A stretch of DNA of 64,000 nucleotides. Origin: Micrasema longulum (Eukaryota > Arthropoda > Insecta > Trichoptera > Brachycentridae). The notes below the pieces were generated by a model, which was not told where the DNA came from, did no database searches, and worked only from the letters and a program-made list of their open reading frames with translations. Positions within the stretch are counted from its first letter, which is position 1; each line of letters begins with the position of its first letter. The position numbers and the translations under genes are program-made. The stretch is from assembly GCA_022494885.1 (NCBI GenBank), contig JAGVSM010003787.1, positions 1-64,000 of the forward strand, given 5' to 3'. Of this stretch, positions 63,941 to 64,000 are shown piece after piece.

Positions 63941-64000
63941 CACCTTCGCTGCCCTGCTTCGCCAAAGAGCCTGGAGCCTATGGAAACGCCTAAAAAAGTC

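Noticed and set aside
1..64000. Bacterial-type features (operons, ribosome binding sites, CRISPR arrays, IS elements)
   Set aside because: The window is clearly eukaryotic repeat DNA. No direct-repeat/spacer array or prokaryotic gene organisation was seen.

Overview
This is non-coding eukaryotic DNA, very rich in A and T, most likely from an arthropod and probably an insect. No intact host protein-coding gene, rRNA or functional tRNA was recognised. The long open frames are transposon relics, shadows of repeats, or unremarkable frames in AT-rich DNA. Nearly everything that can be identified is mobile-element debris. It includes about twenty broken 3' ends of non-LTR retrotransposons (LINEs), tRNA-derived SINEs of three families, a dead Tc1/mariner copy with both ends, several MITE-like inverted-repeat elements, a satellite fragment, a minisatellite and a large compound trinucleotide repeat.

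The most interesting signal is a set of hammerhead ribozyme motifs in at least three, probably four, sequence-unrelated repeat families. Each has the core CTGANGA, then a stem II hairpin, then GAAA. This is followed by a six-base stem III that is usually self-complementary (ACCGGT, ACTAGT, AGCGCT or ACGCGT). In the three better families a stem I strand follows that pairs back to the bases just before the core. They sit at 34490-34715, 36048-36091, 41368-41411 and 47170-47213 (family 1); 19078-19121 and 20316-20359 (family 2, inside the terminal inverted repeats of a 1.39 kb element); 56587-56632 and 57672-57717 (family 3); and 49969-50000 and 50539-50570 (family 4, weaker). Short-stem-III hammerheads are known from Penelope-like element pseudo-LTRs and related retroelements. 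The direct-plus-inverted end arrangement at 56476-58047 fits that picture, but no Penelope reverse transcriptase was found here.

Layout. 1-9862: RTE-like and Jockey/CR1-like LINE tails, a 438 bp inverted-repeat element and the Tc1 relic. 9863-16700: a GC-rich island, two MITE-like palindromes and copies of an abundant local repeat called R-A here. 16900-25700: SINEs, two substantial LINE reverse-transcriptase remnants and the family 2 ribozyme element with a THAP-like relic. 25800-31400: the trinucleotide repeat, SINEs and a LINE tail. 31400-44100: mostly unannotatable AT-rich DNA with family 1 ribozymes. 44155-46700: a nested stack in which a THAP-like repeat carries a 129 bp MITE and a satellite carries an RTE insertion with a 12 bp target-site duplication. 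47000-52536: ribozyme repeats, a minisatellite and two copies of one LINE tail, one of them nested in a MITE. 53258-56135: a 340 bp near-identical inverted duplication around a 2.2 kb spacer that holds a piggyBac-like MITE. 56476-64000: the family 3 ribozyme element and more LINE tails.

The elements do not form a pathway. They record repeated insertion: LINEs probably mobilised the SINEs (one SINE family appears to share its 3' tail with a LINE), and MITEs and RTE copies landed inside older repeats. All homology calls come from reading motifs by eye. Clade names such as RTE, Jockey or CR1 are approximate.
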